Translations under genes and position numbers: made by a program
Part shown: positions 6,755 through 7,956 of the stretch, piece after piece
Numbering within the stretch: position 1 is the stretch's first letter
Layout: every line of letters begins with the position of its first letter
Notes under the pieces: generated by a model
Told to the model about the DNA's origin: nothing
What the model saw: only the letters and a program-made list of their open reading frames with translations
The model's database searches: none
Source: Alteribacillus sp041949975
GTDB lineage: Bacteria > Bacillota > Bacilli > Bacillales > Marinococcaceae
Reading direction: 5' to 3'
Length of the DNA stretch: 7,956 nucleotides
Assembly: GCF_041949975.1 (NCBI RefSeq)
Contig: NZ_JBHFQG010000067.1
Coordinates: forward strand, 1-7,956

Positions 6755-6820
6755 TAAACACCCTCCCTCTTTGTAATTAATTATTCTTTCATATACTCTT
6801 GTTTTCTTGGAATTTCTCAC

Positions 6821-7160
6821 CTATCGATTTCAATAGATTTATGTGTTCCCACTCACTGAATACAGATACTGTTTCTGAATATAAATTATTCCAATGGGGA
6901 TGCCGCAAAAGGGCGTGTTTGGAAAAAATTGTATGACCGTGCGTCTATATCACCCACTTGGCACATGGTCGCTAACCCCTCCCATATCACTGGATGGTGG
7001 TCTACACATTCCCTCGTCCGGCGTATCCATGTGGTGGGGGGCGGCTAAGCTCCCTTGCTGGGTCTAAGCCCGAATGGAAAAAATGAACGCCGCCTCGGCA
7101 CTATTGGTGTTTATATAAGTAAGAAGACAAGATAAACAAGGTGTAAAATGAGCGTTTTCG
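6821..7160. other. Gene-free stretch: amidase upstream region and non-coding end of the IS110 element
   Basis: No protein-coding frame is supported here. From 6821 to about 6894 the DNA is AT-rich, like the host intergenic regions, and includes an imperfect palindrome at 6863-6877 inside a direct repeat of CTGAAT. From about 6895 to 7110 the GC content rises sharply and inverted repeats appear; this is taken as the end of the insertion element. The stretch 7111-7160 is AT-rich and leads to the transposase stop codon. I cannot fix the exact end of the element. Confidence 0.6.
6895..7115 (-). ncRNA. Candidate bridge-RNA region of the IS110 element
   Basis: The segment is GC-rich, has no reading frame and abounds in short inverted repeats: CACATGG (6962-6968) against CCATGTG (7027-7033), enclosing 58 nt; a GCGGC/GCCGC pair at 7041-7045 and 7089-7093; and CCC (7052-7054) against GGG (7060-7062) as a small hairpin. 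IS110-family recombinases are known to use a structured RNA from the element's non-coding end, with two loops that pair with target and donor DNA. Position and structure fit, but I cannot identify the guide loops. The strand is assumed from the transposase. Confidence 0.35.
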
Positions 7161-7956
7161 CTATAAGGCTTTCGCCTGAGCTCGATGTCGATCTCGCAGG
7201 AGCTTCTCTCCATCAAAGTCACATTCTCGCTGACCGATCACAAACAATACTTTGAGAAGATTTCCACACAGGGCTACCAAAGACTGTGTCTTTTTCAACG
7301 GGCGGTCAGAACGTTGGGTCAGCTCGTCAGAAGGGCGCGGAACGTGTCATTGTGAGCAACGAGGGGACGAATCGCTAAAAATAAAATACGGCGTAATCGT
7401 CTTCGTCCTCGTTTACTAATGGTTGTTTGGCCCTTGTGTAAACCTGAGCTGTTCTCTTTTAAGTCTAGACCGGCCAGGCTGATCAGCTGTTTTGGATAAC
7501 AGTACTAATGAATGTCCCCTATTTCGGCAAAGAAGGCTGCAATCGTCATGTCACTAAGTCCTTTGATCTCCCTCATTTGTTCGGCGCCAGGGAGATTGTC
7601 GACTTGTTCGGACAGTTGCGATTCCAAATTTCTATCTGTCGGGAATAAAGGTCATACTGTTCTAGTAACGCCTTCAGTTCCTGCCTGGCAAATGCCAATC
7701 CAACTGTGATGCCGATACTGCGTTCTGCAGATTTATGGAGCTTTTTGGCCCGTTTCAGGCCTTCCGGTCTTTTGGAGTACTGTTTCCATTCCTCGACGAT
7801 CGTTTCCGGTGTCATCCGGACAATGTCCAGTGGAAGAGGAAACCTCCGTAAAGTAGAAAGAGCCGTTACTCCATCCCACTGTTTAAAGACGCTGTCAAAC
7901 TCAGGGAAATAGCGCTGCCTCCAGTTTAAGAGGCGAGCTTCCACCTGGTTTAAGGA
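7161..7956 (-). pseudogene. IS110-family transposase, C-terminal two thirds, inactivated
   Basis: Three frames join into one IS110 transposase. The first (window edge to about 7620) carries NWRQRYFPEFDSVFKQWDG and TALSTLRRFPLPLDI, the linker after the DEDD domain. The second reads QLSEQVDNLPGAEQMREIKG, SDMTIAAFFAEIGDIH, then a TAG at 7505-7507, then YPKQLISLAGLDLKENSSG and GQTTISKRGRRRLRR, the conserved Transposase_20 domain with its catalytic-serine region. The third, from about 7328, ends SLVALCGNLLKVLFVIGQ and CDFDGEKLL, with its stop at 7161-7163. Thus there are two single-base losses (about 7615-7620 and 7328-7330) and one nonsense codon, probably CAG to TAG. The N-terminal RuvC-like DEDD domain would lie beyond the window. 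It cannot make an active recombinase. Confidence 0.9.

Larger units (their letters stand above)
6890..7956 (-). mobile_element. IS110-family insertion element, decayed, cut by the window edge
   Basis: The element consists of a broken IS110-type transposase gene on the minus strand (7161-7956, continuing beyond the window) and a long GC-rich non-coding end downstream of it. A long region on the transposase's 3' side fits the IS1111-like branch rather than the IS110 branch, whose long end is on the 5' side. No terminal inverted repeats or target duplication are expected or seen. The left boundary is estimated from the change in base composition only, so 6890 may be wrong by tens of bases. Confidence 0.7.

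Noticed and set aside
6755..6820. Longer amidase start at 6820
   Set aside because: The extra 22 codons include the GGAGG ribosome site of the ATG at 6754 and read as low-complexity upstream DNA.
7512..7912. Plus-strand open frames in the IS110 region
   Set aside because: They are antisense to clearly conserved transposase sequence.
1..7956. CRISPR array, tRNA or rRNA genes, toxin-antitoxin or defence genes
   Set aside because: I saw no regularly spaced repeats, no cloverleaf or ribosomal RNA sequence, and no protein motifs of such systems.

Overview
The window looks like chromosome from an endospore-forming member of the Bacillaceae. The evidence is low GC, strong AGGAGG-type ribosome sites, a 631-residue PrkA, and a run of genes (YhbB-type amidase, trmL, then prkA on the same strand) that matches, from memory, the yhbA(queG)-yhbB-cspR(trmL)-yhbDEF-prkA-yhbH neighbourhood of Bacillus subtilis. 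I cannot name the genus.

Layout from left to right: a long imperfect hairpin followed by a T tract (11-82); a gene-free spacer; the prkA terminator (167-197); prkA on the minus strand with a TTG start; then, divergent and only 37 bp away, a class A penicillin-binding protein gene on the plus strand (2143-4029) broken by four small indels although its glycosyltransferase and transpeptidase motifs remain. Past a shared terminator lie two small minus-strand membrane-protein genes, a roughly 41-codon gene and a YufK-like gene, each with one frameshift at a T run. Next come an intact IsdG/HmoA-type monooxygenase on the minus strand, back to back with a well-built 29-residue membrane-peptide gene on the plus strand; a two-way terminator; then trmL and a YhbB-type amidase on the minus strand.

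The right end (about 6895-7956) is the downstream part of an IS110-family element whose transposase is dead: two frameshifts and one nonsense codon, with the N-terminal DEDD domain outside the window. Its roughly 260-bp GC-rich, structured, non-coding end is where a bridge RNA would sit in IS1111-like members. The element appears to have landed upstream of yhbB, where B. subtilis carries queG.

The genes do not form one pathway. PrkA is a stress and sporulation ATPase, TrmL modifies tRNA wobble bases, the amidase and the broken PBP belong to cell-wall or spore-envelope families, and the monooxygenase would handle haem. The most notable features are six indels packed into 2548-4576 across three neighbouring genes while prkA, trmL, the monooxygenase and the amidase are clean; the hidden small genes; the palindrome on the monooxygenase promoter; and the candidate bridge-RNA segment. 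I did not find a convincing new multi-gene system.
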